Assembly (NCBI GenBank): GCA_019054805.1
Contig: JAHQIY010000016.1
Coordinates: 1,550,001 to 1,614,000, forward strand
Source: Brachionus manjavacas
Taxonomy: Eukaryota > Rotifera > Eurotatoria > Ploima > Brachionidae
Direction of reading: 5' to 3'
DNA: 64,000 nucleotides
The notes under the pieces are model-generated. The model worked only from the letters and a program-made list of their open reading frames with translations. It made no database searches and was not told the DNA's origin. Shown piece after piece: positions 21,814 to 31,315 of this stretch. Positions within the stretch are counted from its first letter, which is position 1, and each line of letters begins with the position of its first letter. Made by a program: the position numbers and the translations under genes.

Positions 21814-22890
21814 TATCTTAAAATTAAAAAAATATAAAACAAAAATTATTATGCTTATTTATATATTAAAATTTAAAATTTATGTAATAATTTGATAAAT
21901 TTTTGATCTTCGAACAGTAAATAATTGCCAGTGATAAGATAAAAGAGGTGTATTTTAAAATAAAGTCTTACTTATCTTTTATTAAAATTGAATTTTTTCA
22001 AAATATCCAATAATTGGAGTCTAGAATTTTTCTAGAGAAATCTAATTTTATTTGAAAAAATAATTTTGCCTTAAAAATAATTATAATTTTTATTTTTTTT
22101 GACATTTTTAAAAATTAGGTAATTCAATATTTTAATCGAGCGTGTACACTTGACTAAATGAAAAATTCAACTTGTGTCTTAATTATTCTAGAATCTAAGG
22201 TAAATTAACAATTTATGAAGTATATAATTTGTTGTAAAACTTAAATTAAATTACATTAATTTAAATAAAACACTTGCTTACTATCTCAAAAATCTTTAAA
22301 ATTCTTGACCACTTTTATTCCAGCTACAATGCTACATATAATTTTTTTTAAATTTTGATAAAGCACTTCCAGTTCATTTTACACATCACCATTCTACAGG
22401 AAAGAATTAAAACTCAAAACATCCAGATTTTAATTTGGCAATTTTCTGTAAATTGGATAATCAAAACAGATAGCATTTTGGTAAAAAAAATGATTCTATT
22501 ATTTAAATTAATTCTTTTATGACATAAAGGAGTCCTATTAAATTTAAAACATCGCTTATTAAATTACATCTTTTAATTATAAAAAGACTTCAAAAAATTC
22601 TAATCTTTAAATATAATCTTTTGATTAAAAGTAATCTAATTTGTTCATTTTCTAAAATCAGAATTTGAAACGTAATTAATCTAAAAAGCATATTTGATAA
22701 AAAATTATAAAATGCGCTTTTAAGATTCAAGATTATTTTATGTCAAATTGAAAAAATAAAACAAAACTATTCAAGAATTTAAATTTATAATATAGGTTTT
22801 ATTATGATAAAATTCAATTCCAAGCTTATCTCCATTTAAAATCGATATATTTTAATTTTATAACAATTTATTATTGTTTGTCAACTTTTT
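21814..22890. other. AT-rich spacer upstream of the S1P lyase gene
   Basis: It must contain the lyase promoter close to 21814-22000, but no motif stands out. No gene is seen. Confidence 0.45.
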
Positions 22891-23110
22891 GATTTTCAAG
22901 GTTAATCAACTGGCTAGTGCCCATGCCATGAAAGACCAAACTCGTCATTTATTTAATTTTATAAAATAATTATCTCAATTTAAAAATAAAAAAGTATATA
23001 ATTGATTTAAAATAAAGATTAGAAAAATTATTTAATTAAACAAAAAAAATCAATGATCAATTTGTTGAACTAAAATTCATTTAAAAAGCAAAAAAGTTCA
23101 GACTTGACTT
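22891..23110 (-). repeat. Dispersed repeat family R, copy 3
   Basis: It aligns over about 190 bp with 41065-41270, sharing TTAATCAACTGGCTAGTGCC, CATGAAAGACC, ATTTATTTAATTTTATAAAA and TTGATTTAAAATAAAGAT. It is a dispersed, non-coding repeat oriented like the LINE-associated copies at 14.6 and 17.8 kb. Confidence 0.7.
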
Positions 23111-23520
23111 TGACTTTTGACTTACTCTGCCTAATATTGATATTAATATCTGTCTCTCTAAGATCAAAATATCATGTAGCATGGATGATTAATTGCTTAA
23201 TTTTATTTTTTTACAATTAGATTAAAAAAATTTTAAAAAATTAAAATTTCCTTAAATATTATTTAAAAGAAATCTTATATATTGTTGCTTCTTGTTAAAA
23301 TAACCTACAATAATTTGTCAATTTAAAAACAAATAAATCCATTTATTAGACAATTTTTTAATTTTATACAGTATTTTATTTTTAATTAATTTTTAGGTCT
23401 GTATATTAAAAAAATATTGGAGATAATTTTTTTTTCCTTTTATATATATTTAACTTTTTTTCTTTTTTTTTATATACTCTTTCTCCTTCAATGGAGGTTA
23501 ATTTAACAATAAATAAAATT
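23111..23520. other. AT-rich spacer
   Basis: T-rich and A-rich runs are present, with no gene or recognised element. Confidence 0.4.
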
Positions 23521-23562
23521 AAACATTTGGGGCGAATATTTTAGCCTCTTTCATCATAAAAA

Positions 23563-23722
23563 TAGGGGGACCAGTTTCGACTGGGTAATATAGATTATCA
23601 TCTCGATGCAGAAGCCTCTGTGTAAGATCGGAGCCGTTGCTCAAAAAGGTACATTAAAAGGAGATGATCGCCTCCCCATTATCCACTAGGATAGAATAGG
23701 GACAATTAAACTCTGATCAGAT
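23563..23722 (+). ncRNA. Candidate structured non-coding RNA (GC-rich island)
   Basis: In an otherwise extremely AT-rich spacer this segment is locally rich in G+C and folds by eye into several stems. CCAGT-TTCG-ACTGG lies at 23571-23584. A long-range helix pairs ATCATCTC (23597-23604) with GAGATGAT (23661-23668). It encloses two small hairpins, CAGA-AGCC-TCTG (23609-23620) and GAGC-CGTT-GCTC (23631-23642). A further hairpin sits around ATCC-ACTA-GGAT (23681-23692). GC-rich islands in AT-rich genomes often mark RNA genes. I cannot match it to a known family, and it could also be a transposon piece. The strand is unknown; plus is chosen because the UUCG loop reads that way. Confidence 0.3.
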
Positions 23723-23964
23723 GACCACTCATGTTCGAATTTTAGTGACAAGAATAATTCTGTTAAAAATTATTTTAAAAGGTTTAGTTAAAATTACTGA
23801 GATTCATAAATAATTAAATTAAAATTAAAATTTTTAAGAAAAATATATTAATGGAGCCCATGTCTCAGTGTTTTGATAAGTGCAAAGAAATGGATATCAA
23901 GGCATATTATTCATGAGATTATTTTACAAAGAAATACTATTTAATAAAATACTATTTAATAATA

Positions 23965-24018
23965 AGATTTTGCACATCATTAGCAACTGTCTGAGTCTGC
24001 TAATGATGTGCAAAATCT
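23965..24018. repeat. Perfect 21-bp snap-back hairpin
   Basis: The arm at 23965-23985 (AGATTTTGCACATCATTAGC plus A) is exactly complementary to 23998-24018, with a 12-nt loop. Perfect pairing is unlike a normal animal microRNA precursor. A foldback transposon end or a recent inverted duplication is more likely. Confidence 0.85.
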
Positions 24019-24093
24019 CAGCAAAATTCACTAGGCTTGATTATATTATTATTTCTGCTTAATTCTGCAAATTTAGCAGACCTTGATATTTAA

Positions 24094-24350
24094 TGCAACT
24101 TTCAATGTTGCACCATGTTGCATTCACAGAACTAATTTTCAAGTTAATTTTTATCATTTTGTACTGACTTTCACAAAACCCAAATAAAAAAATTAATTTA
24201 GTTTGCAGGTTTTCTTTTTTAAAACATTTTTATAATGCAGCATGGTGCAACTTTGAATGTTGCACCATGCTGCATTCACAGAACCAATTTTTGATTTAAT
24301 TTTTTACATTTTGTTCTGTTTTTATCATTTTGTACTAAACTTCATAAAAC
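24094..24350. repeat. Duplicated unit with an 18-bp palindrome
   Basis: Two related units of about 90-105 bp start at 24094 and about 24246. Both share GTTGCACCATG, TGCATTCACAGAAC, ATCATTTTGTACT and a final TTCANAAAAC. The second unit carries an 18-bp perfect inverted repeat, 24234-24251 with 24259-24276, around a 7-nt loop. In the first unit the left arm lacks about 10 bp. This is probably a small transposon-derived repeat. Confidence 0.75.
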
Positions 24351-24858
24351 TTTTTTTTGACCCAAAAATTTATTTATTATTATAATATTATTAATTTTCT
24401 CACAGATCATATTATACAATCTTGTTATTAAAATATCATTAATTATTATTGATATAACTTACTATTTCTACTGTACACTTGATATGCCACAAATACTGGT
24501 CATGCAATTGAAGGGATCAGAGCTTGGTAGAATAACATGCAAGACCAATTTTTTATTTAAATTATTTAAAAAAATAATCAGTATCAATTGATATTATTTT
24601 ACGGCGGAACTTTTTAACTAGAAATATGTATACAGCTTTGGGAACATATTTAAAAAATTAAAATCAAAAATTATAAATTATAATATTTCAACTGAAATTT
24701 CTTAAATTATTTTAGCATAAAATGAAAACTAAAAAATATTTATTTTAAGCTATTCGTAGCAAGAAATATCATAAACATTTTAATAAAGAGATACTAGTAT
24801 CTAACACTAGAATATTTCGGGGCTATTCTAATTCGTATTCTTAAAGTTTGAGAGCAAA
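24351..24858. promoter_or_regulatory. Upstream spacer of EXOC8
   Basis: The last few hundred bases should hold the EXOC8 promoter. No clear core motif is separable from the AT background. Confidence 0.3.
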
Positions 24859-26922
24859 ATGGACCTGAGCATTGTAAATTTGGATTCACTGGACCATGTC
24901 AACTTTAATGTTGACGAATTTGTCAAAATGGTCGCTGCCAAAGACATCTATGCCTCCAAGATAGCCGAAACTAAGGAAAAACTGAGCCGACTGTCGGCGC
25001 AAACAGCCGAAGAAATAAAACAAAACGTGTACAAAAACTACACCAACTTTATGGAAACGTCTAAAGAAGTGGGCCATTTAGAAAGCAAAATGAACCAATT
25101 GCGACAATCACTGGACGACCAGCGCAAATTGTTGACTTTGTTTAAAAACTTGAGCGCCAACTCAAGCACTAAGGTTGATCAATCGCCGAGCAATAAGAGT
25201 CTAGGTGGCCAAAATTCTTCCCTAAGTCTTTTGTTGGAACAAGTGGAGGGCTGCCGTGTGATAGCTCAAAAGCCAGGCCGGAGTCTTCTTTTTCACAGTG
25301 ATCTCGAGGTCCTGCACACCGACGACTATTCCTTATCCCAAAAAGTGCATGCTTATCTACTGAGCGACGCTCTCTTGCTCACTTTGCCCCAGCGCAAACG
25401 CAACAAATCAGCCTTTAGCTCGAGTACCATCAATCGGCACCGGTCCAACAGTCTCATCGGCCACACAGAAACAACTAACAACTACCAGTACAAATTCCAT
25501 GCCTTCTATGAGCTAGATCTCATAAACATTCTCAATATCGAAGATTCAAAAGAAGTGCGAAACTCTTTTCAGGTGTCCAAGTTTCCCGAGAGTCTGATAT
25601 TCCGGTGTGCCAATGCTCACTTGAAAAAAGAATGGCTCGAGTCAATAGAGAACGCGCGCAAGCAGCTACTGCTCGAAATGTCATCCAAAGGCCTTAATAG
25701 AATAACTGAAGAGGAAGAGGACGAAACGGGCAAGACTACCATTTCGGCAGAATATGAAAAAAGCAAACAACTTAGGGACCTGTTTTCCGAGTTCGATATT
25801 CTACTGGCCCAGCGCGATTTTGAGAAAGCAGTGGACATGCTGCTCAAAATAAAGTCCTCCAAAGCTCAGTCGGACTCGTCCCAGCACCTAGTCTACAAGC
25901 AAAAAGAAGCCGAGCTTATTAGCATTCTGCGCAAAGACCTGGTCCAGTCCAAAGAAAGACGAAATAGCAAAGGAGTTGTCAAAACAGGCAAACGAGTTGT
26001 CAATAGTTTAATCAAGCTGAAAATTATTGACGAAGCCATCGATCTTTTCATCGACTATCACAAACACCTCAATTCAGAAACACTGAGAAAAATAAAACTC
26101 GAAGAATCGAACTCGATCTACATGAACAATGTGTTGGATTCTTTTTTTGAAAATTTAAGACAAAGCTATGCCAGTTTTAAGGAGCAATTTGCCAACTTGG
26201 TCAACTACTGCTACTCGACATACTTGAGCTGGTGCGACACAGAAATAGAAATATTGATCAAAAAACTTCAAAGTCAGCACTATCTGGGCCGTCAATTCGA
26301 CATTACCATCGAAAATGTTCAGCTTATATTTCTAAAAGCCGATGAGTTTCTTAACACGGCAAATTTTGAGGTGAAATTCATGTTCGAGGTAAAGCTGAAT
26401 CGCATAGTTGAACAAAGCATTAAGGAACAGTATGACATTCTCATAGACGCTTCGCTGCAGCGTTCCAAGCTAGAACTGGAGAATGCAAGCGGAAATAATG
26501 AACAAAACAAGCAGCAACAAATCGACAAATTTGTCAAAGACATTCACTTACTGGAAATAAAAAACTCTTCCAAATTTGACATTAACTTGATCAAGCAATG
26601 CACCAGCTCGGCAATTCAATTTACGCGCGGGGCTCTGGTTTTTTTTGTAAATTGTTTGCGCATTTACTATCAGGATATTAATTACTTTATTGTTGAAAAT
26701 TTTACCAAATTGTTCAAAGCTGAATTAAAAATATACAGTTCGTATATGAAAAAATTGGACAGCATACGAATTGGCAAAGAGGACATATACAACAATATAT
26801 GTCTGGTGGAAAATGTGTTTCAAATAATCCAGGAGATCTACTTGGACACCAGTGGCCTCAATTCCAAGCATTTTAGCGACGTGTCAGATAAAATAGTAAA
26901 ATTTAAAAAAGAGTATTTTTAG
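24859..26922 (+). CDS. EXOC8: Exocyst complex component 8 (Exo84)
   Basis: A single exon encodes 687 residues. The N-terminal coiled coil (about residues 20-100, including TNFMETSKEVGHLESKMNQL) is the conserved Vps51/Exo84 helix. A PH domain spans about residues 135-270 and holds a Ser/Asn-rich loop. The remainder is the helical Exo84 C-terminal rod, starting near residue 300 (LFSEFDILLAQRDFEKAVDM). Exo84 is a subunit of the octameric exocyst that tethers secretory vesicles to the plasma membrane and binds Ral GTPase through its PH domain in animals. The length is close to that of vertebrate EXOC8 (about 725). The coding region is less AT-rich than its surroundings. Confidence 0.94.
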   Translation: MDLSIVNLDSLDHVNFNVDEFVKMVAAKDIYASKIAETKEKLSRLSAQTAEEIKQNVYKNYTNFMETSKEVGHLESKMNQLRQSLDDQRKLLTLFKNLSANSSTKVDQSPSNKSLGGQNSSLSLLLEQVEGCRVIAQKPGRSLLFHSDLEVLHTDDYSLSQKVHAYLLSDALLLTLPQRKRNKSAFSSSTINRHRSNSLIGHTETTNNYQYKFHAFYELDLINILNIEDSKEVRNSFQVSKFPESLIFRCANAHLKKEWLESIENARKQLLLEMSSKGLNRITEEEEDETGKTTISAEYEKSKQLRDLFSEFDILLAQRDFEKAVDMLLKIKSSKAQSDSSQHLVYKQKEAELISILRKDLVQSKERRNSKGVVKTGKRVVNSLIKLKIIDEAIDLFIDYHKHLNSETLRKIKLEESNSIYMNNVLDSFFENLRQSYASFKEQFANLVNYCYSTYLSWCDTEIEILIKKLQSQHYLGRQFDITIENVQLIFLKADEFLNTANFEVKFMFEVKLNRIVEQSIKEQYDILIDASLQRSKLELENASGNNEQNKQQQIDKFVKDIHLLEIKNSSKFDINLIKQCTSSAIQFTRGALVFFVNCLRIYYQDINYFIVENFTKLFKAELKIYSSYMKKLDSIRIGKEDIYNNICLVENVFQIIQEIYLDTSGLNSKHFSDVSDKIVKFKKEYF

Positions 26923-27086
26923 AGAAATTTATTAAATTATTTTTAAGATCAATTTTTTATTTTACTTATTAATAAATATTTATTTTAAGCTTTTATTTTG
27001 TTGTGATAAAAATGGACCAAGGGTAGCGCCTTGGACTCCAGATGATAAAAAGACAAATATTTTAGGATTTTCTAGGATTAGATTAA

Positions 27087-27353
27087 ATGGGAAAACGAGG
27101 CCGGAAGCCAGGTGCTAAGCAAGATGGCGTTTCTAAGCTGGAGCGAAGCAGATTGAGTGCCAGAGAGTGTCGTGTGAGAAAAAAGCTTCGCTACGAGTAT
27201 TTGGAGGAGCTGGTACAAGACAGAGAAAAGGCAATTAGTGCGCTTGAACACGAGCTTGAATTGTACAGAAAAGTTTGCGAACAGATCGATTCTGGTAACA
27301 TTACTGAAGAGCTGAGAAAATTGGTCGATTCAGACTGGTTCGTAAAATCTTAA
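27087..27353 (+). CDS. CREBL2: CREBL2-type small bZIP transcription factor
   Basis: The protein of 88 residues has a single bZIP domain: basic region LERSRLSARECRVRKKLRY followed by the zipper YLEELVQDREKAISALEHEL. The ARECR(A/V)RKKLRY signature and the short length are diagnostic of CREBL2, the orthologue of fly REPTOR-BP. That protein partners REPTOR-type factors in the TORC1-controlled nutrient and stress response. The ATG at 27087 lies 164 bp after the EXOC8 stop on the same strand. A four-codon upstream ORF (27012-27026) lies in the leader and could dampen translation. The family C-terminal tail is shortened. Confidence 0.92.
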   Translation: MGKRGRKPGAKQDGVSKLERSRLSARECRVRKKLRYEYLEELVQDREKAISALEHELELYRKVCEQIDSGNITEELRKLVDSDWFVKS

Positions 27354-28592
27354 ATTTGTATTTTTATCTAACATTTAAGACATGTTTTGAATATTTTTTT
27401 TGTAAATTTTAATGTTATTAGTATTTATAGTTAAATTTAAATAAAATCCATAGAAGAAAATCAAAATTTTTTATTTTATGAATTTCAATTGTGTTCACTT
27501 TGATGAAGTTGATTAAAATACAAAATTAAAAAATTAATTAGAAATTCCTAAAAGCAATATTGATATTGAAAATATTTATATCGTGTCGTTTTTTTATCTT
27601 GTAATTTGATGGAATCTTTTTAAAAAAACAAATAACAAATATCTAGATTCTAAATAAACTGCATCTGAATTATTTACACTAAATTAAATTGAAAAATTGA
27701 TGAAAAATAAATTCAATGTTTACTTAGTTATATTTGATCTAATGAAAGAATAAAAAAATATTTTATCATTTTTTACATCATCATCTAATAGATAAGTTGT
27801 CTGTAAATTTATATCTAGATCTTTTTCAAAAAGAAAAGACAGAATTTTACTTATTTACTTTTTTAAATATTAAATTTAATAATAATGATAATTTTTTCCA
27901 AGCTATCTAACAGGATAATTGGCGCTAATTTTTGGCGACAGTTCTGACACGCCTGTAACCGCAACTATTACCCAGTCTAAACATCGAATAAATCTAGTGA
28001 TTATTAATTATTCAAATATCAATAATAGAAATAACTTTCTTTTGACTAGCATTAATTTTTAATTTTATTTTATAAAAATTTAATTTGAATTTTTAATAGA
28101 AAAATTTTCCAGACTGACTTGGTAAGAAATTCTTGGATTTAATTGCTTTTCACAATTCATTTTGACTAAATGAAAACAAAAAATCGTTTAATTTTAAAAG
28201 AAATTTTAAAAAGTCAGTGTGTTTTAATTTTATTTCTGACAATATGCTTTTTAACAATTAAAAAGTAAATTTTGAATTTATTAAACTTCAAAAATAAATC
28301 CTTATTAAACTTTGATATTTTTTTGGAAATTTAAGATTTTGATGTAGTTTTTAATTTAAAATTTTTTTTTCATAATTATCATCTACTAATTTTATCTAAA
28401 AAAAAAAGTTATTAATTGTCATCTACATAAGTTGTCAGTAAAATTAGAATGTTCAGATAAGCTGCTAGAACAGACTTGGTCAAAATTTAGAACAATTTAA
28501 AACAAGGAAACTTTGTGTTCCAACAAACACTTAATTTAAGGTAATATAGTATAAAACAAAGGTAATTTTTTTAATTTTATTAAAACTTTAAA
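27354..28592. other. AT-rich spacer between CREBL2 and the nuclear receptor gene
   Basis: The proximal part is probably CREBL2 3' UTR. A small less AT-rich patch lies at about 27910-27980. No gene is seen. Confidence 0.45.
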
Positions 28593-29660
28593 ATGTTCAG
28601 CAATTATTCCCAGATTTCAAATCAATACTATTATTCTCCATGCACCTTGATTCAAGCAGATTTAGTTTCAAACAATAAAAGACAAAATTTGGATTCTGTT
28701 AAGAGAATATCAAAAAAAGCCAAATATGACTATAAATGTGAAGTTTGTGGTGATGTCAGCTCTGGTTATCATTATGGAGCTTTTACGTGCGAAGCGTGTA
28801 AATTATTTTTCTCTCGCACGACTAAAAATAAACGCAAGCGAAAATTTGATGAATGCTTGCTGAAAAGTTGTGACATTAATGTACAGACTAGGTCGGATTG
28901 TTCCGAATGCCGGTTTAAAAAGTGCCTTTTCAAAGGTATGTCATTGACCAAAAGCAAATTTGGAAGAAATGTAGTGTTCAAAAATGAGCCAAAGCCTGTC
29001 AATGAGGTCAATCAAGGCGGAAAACTTGTGGAATTGTTCTATCAAATTGGACAAAATTTTCTAACAACCATTTGCAGCATAAATGAAAATAATATTGTTC
29101 AAAGCGAGCATTATCTCAGAGCAAGCTTAAACTATCTATTCGAAAAATCAATTGAATTTATAGACATTCAAAACAAAAATGGGAATTATAAATTTTTGAA
29201 AAATTACAAAAATTTTTATTTTTGTATGTTAGATGATCGAAAATTGGATGCGCTTTTGCTTTTATTTTTTTGTCTATTTGCAGTTGATTTTCATCAAATT
29301 TTATGCTATCAAAACAAAAGCCAGATATTTAAAATATACTATGATAACAAGACTGTCTTTGACTTGTATTTAGAAAAGATAAATACTGCTGTATCTAATA
29401 TAAGCCACAGTTCGGCTTATTTGGTAAAAATACTGCTATTTCTACGTATTTTTAATGGCTTACAGAGTCTAGATCAACTCGAGGCTACAAACAAAATAGA
29501 TATTCAAATTATAGAAATGATTAAAAACGAGTTTATTTTAAATGAGTTTATTAGTAATGAATTTTCAACTGTAAAACCCTCATTTTTAGATACTAATTTT
29601 GTTCTTCAAATTTTATATACTTCGACGCAATTTATTATTTTTTTAAGTTCGTTCTATTAA
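28593..29660 (+). CDS. Divergent nuclear receptor
   Basis: A single exon encodes 355 residues. The DNA-binding domain occupies about residues 48-120. The first zinc finger is CEVCGDVSSGYHYGAFTC with the P-box region CEACKLFFSR. The second finger, from CLLKSCDINV to CSECRFKKCLFKGM, is followed by a C-terminal extension. The P-box differs from the usual CEGCKGFF or CEACKAFF, so its half-site preference is uncertain. The remaining 230 residues form a poorly conserved helical region in place of a standard ligand-binding domain. They end in a hydrophobic stretch without a recognisable AF-2 helix, so classical ligand-dependent activation is doubtful. Lineage-specific orphan receptors of this style are common in fast-evolving invertebrates. 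No subfamily is assigned. Confidence 0.88.
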   Translation: MFSNYSQISNQYYYSPCTLIQADLVSNNKRQNLDSVKRISKKAKYDYKCEVCGDVSSGYHYGAFTCEACKLFFSRTTKNKRKRKFDECLLKSCDINVQTRSDCSECRFKKCLFKGMSLTKSKFGRNVVFKNEPKPVNEVNQGGKLVELFYQIGQNFLTTICSINENNIVQSEHYLRASLNYLFEKSIEFIDIQNKNGNYKFLKNYKNFYFCMLDDRKLDALLLLFFCLFAVDFHQILCYQNKSQIFKIYYDNKTVFDLYLEKINTAVSNISHSSAYLVKILLFLRIFNGLQSLDQLEATNKIDIQIIEMIKNEFILNEFISNEFSTVKPSFLDTNFVLQILYTSTQFIIFLSSFY

Positions 29661-29841
29661 ATTAGAAAATAAACTTTTGTAACTTTTTTTTTAATTTTTT
29701 TATTGAATAAAATTATTTTTTAAAATCACCCTTTGTTCTAAATTAATAAATTGGTAAAAAAAACTCTATTTACAAACCATAAAAATATACATTATTCGTC
29801 AGTATTGAAAATTCGATTTAAACATAGTTCTTAATTATTTT

Positions 29842-31315
29842 TTAAATAAATGCTGCTTTTGATTGACAATTTCTGTTTGCTTTTGATTTTCTCATAGTGG
29901 CAACTCTTTCGTTGCCAGCTTGTTTTTGTTGCTGCCGAGCCAGAAAGCTAGTATTTACACCAACACCAATGTTCAAATTGTTGTTGTAGTATCCCATTTT
30001 GCCATTCTTAGGAATCCGCCTGAACAATAGTGACGATGTCTTGGACGACTCTTGTCTGATCCATTCGCGTCTTGAAAAACATCTAAAGCACATAATCAAT
30101 GAACAAGCATCAGACTGAAAATAATATTAAAAAAATCTAATTTTTGCTTTAATAAAATTGTTTATTTACCCTAAAATTTTTATTTGAATAGCCATAAATT
30201 ATAGGATTTATGGTACAATTTGCCATTGCGAGCCAATGGGCACTATAGTAATACCAAATGGCACTTTGACTAGTGTCAAGCCATGTGGTGAAATCTTTGA
30301 TTAGTGTAAAGGCATGAAGCGGAAACCAGCACATGCTAAAAACACACACTAAAAGAATCAGCATTTTGACCAGCTTATTTTTAGACTTGTTGTAATTCAT
30401 GTCGCGATGAGCGTCCGCGTTTCCCGGATGAGTGGTTTGTTTGATAATACATGCTATACATGTATAAGTATAGCCTTTAATTGGAAATTTTAGCAAAAAA
30501 TTTGCCATAAGCATTTTAATTACCTAGAATAAATACCGGAATCAAATAGACAGCAAAAAAGTTAAAGAGTGTGTATGTTTGTTGCTTTTTAATAGAATCC
30601 CAGACCTCGTTGCAGGTGTATTTTTTGTCATGGTTAGCACTTTTGTTTGTCAAATTAGATGGAAAATAGTTTTCGAACTCTTGGGTACGAGCCACAAATA
30701 GCTGAACCGAAGCTAGTGAAATTGAAATAATCCATACGATCAGGATGGAAAATTTTCCCTTGTTGTGCGTAACCCTGTTTTTTAATGGGCACTTGATGGC
30801 GTAATAGCGGTCAATGCCGATAGCTACCATAGTGTATATACTTAATGATACTGTTAGAACTTGCTTAAATAAAACTTAAATAACGAAAAAAAAGTAAGTA
30901 CAATTTATTATTTGAAAATTTTATTTTTTTTACCAATGGGGCACATGATTTGGCCAAAAATCCATCTTTTAAGCAAGGCCTGAGCGAAAGTGAACGGCAT
31001 GCAAACAGTGGACATCAAAAAATCCGCAATTGCCAAATTAATGAGAAATATAGACAGCTCAGTTTTGGCACGATGGCCCAGCAAATAGACTAGGATGACT
31101 ATTAAATTGGTAATAATAGCCGATAGAGTTGATATTGTGTAAACAATTGACATAAATATAAATAGTGGATTGCTGGTGCTTACCAAATCGGTGTCGTCAA
31201 TATAATCAAATATTGGTGTGTCTAGATCGGATGCGTTTATTACACTAGCTGCTACCAGTTTTGAAAAAAAGCAGAGGAAAAATATCAACGTCATTCTAGA
31301 ATCCAAATGCTTCAT
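29842..31315 (-). CDS. Rhodopsin-family neuropeptide-type GPCR
   Basis: Four exons join in frame: 31315-30934, 30859-30524, 30474-30170 and 30114-29842, giving 431 residues. Introns are 74, 49 and 55 bp. A hydrophobic leader is followed by seven helices with hallmark residues: FLINLAIADFLMSTVCMPFT (TM2), the TM3 Cys and IGIDRYYAIKCPL (DRY), SMCWFPLHAFTL (TM6) and NCTINPIIYG (TM7 NPxxY). The basic tail carries CFRCF, a likely palmitoylation site. The wording around TM2, TM3 and TM6 resembles peptide receptors of the leucokinin, tachykinin, NPFF/SIFamide and NPY group. I cannot decide among these, so the ligand is left open. The intron after DRY-proximal TM3 coding is not shared with any family I can name with confidence. 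Confidence 0.9.

Noticed and set aside
24000-24300. microRNA precursors at the snap-back hairpins
   Set aside because: The perfect, short stems lack the mismatched longer shape of animal precursors; a foldback repeat is simpler without small-RNA evidence.
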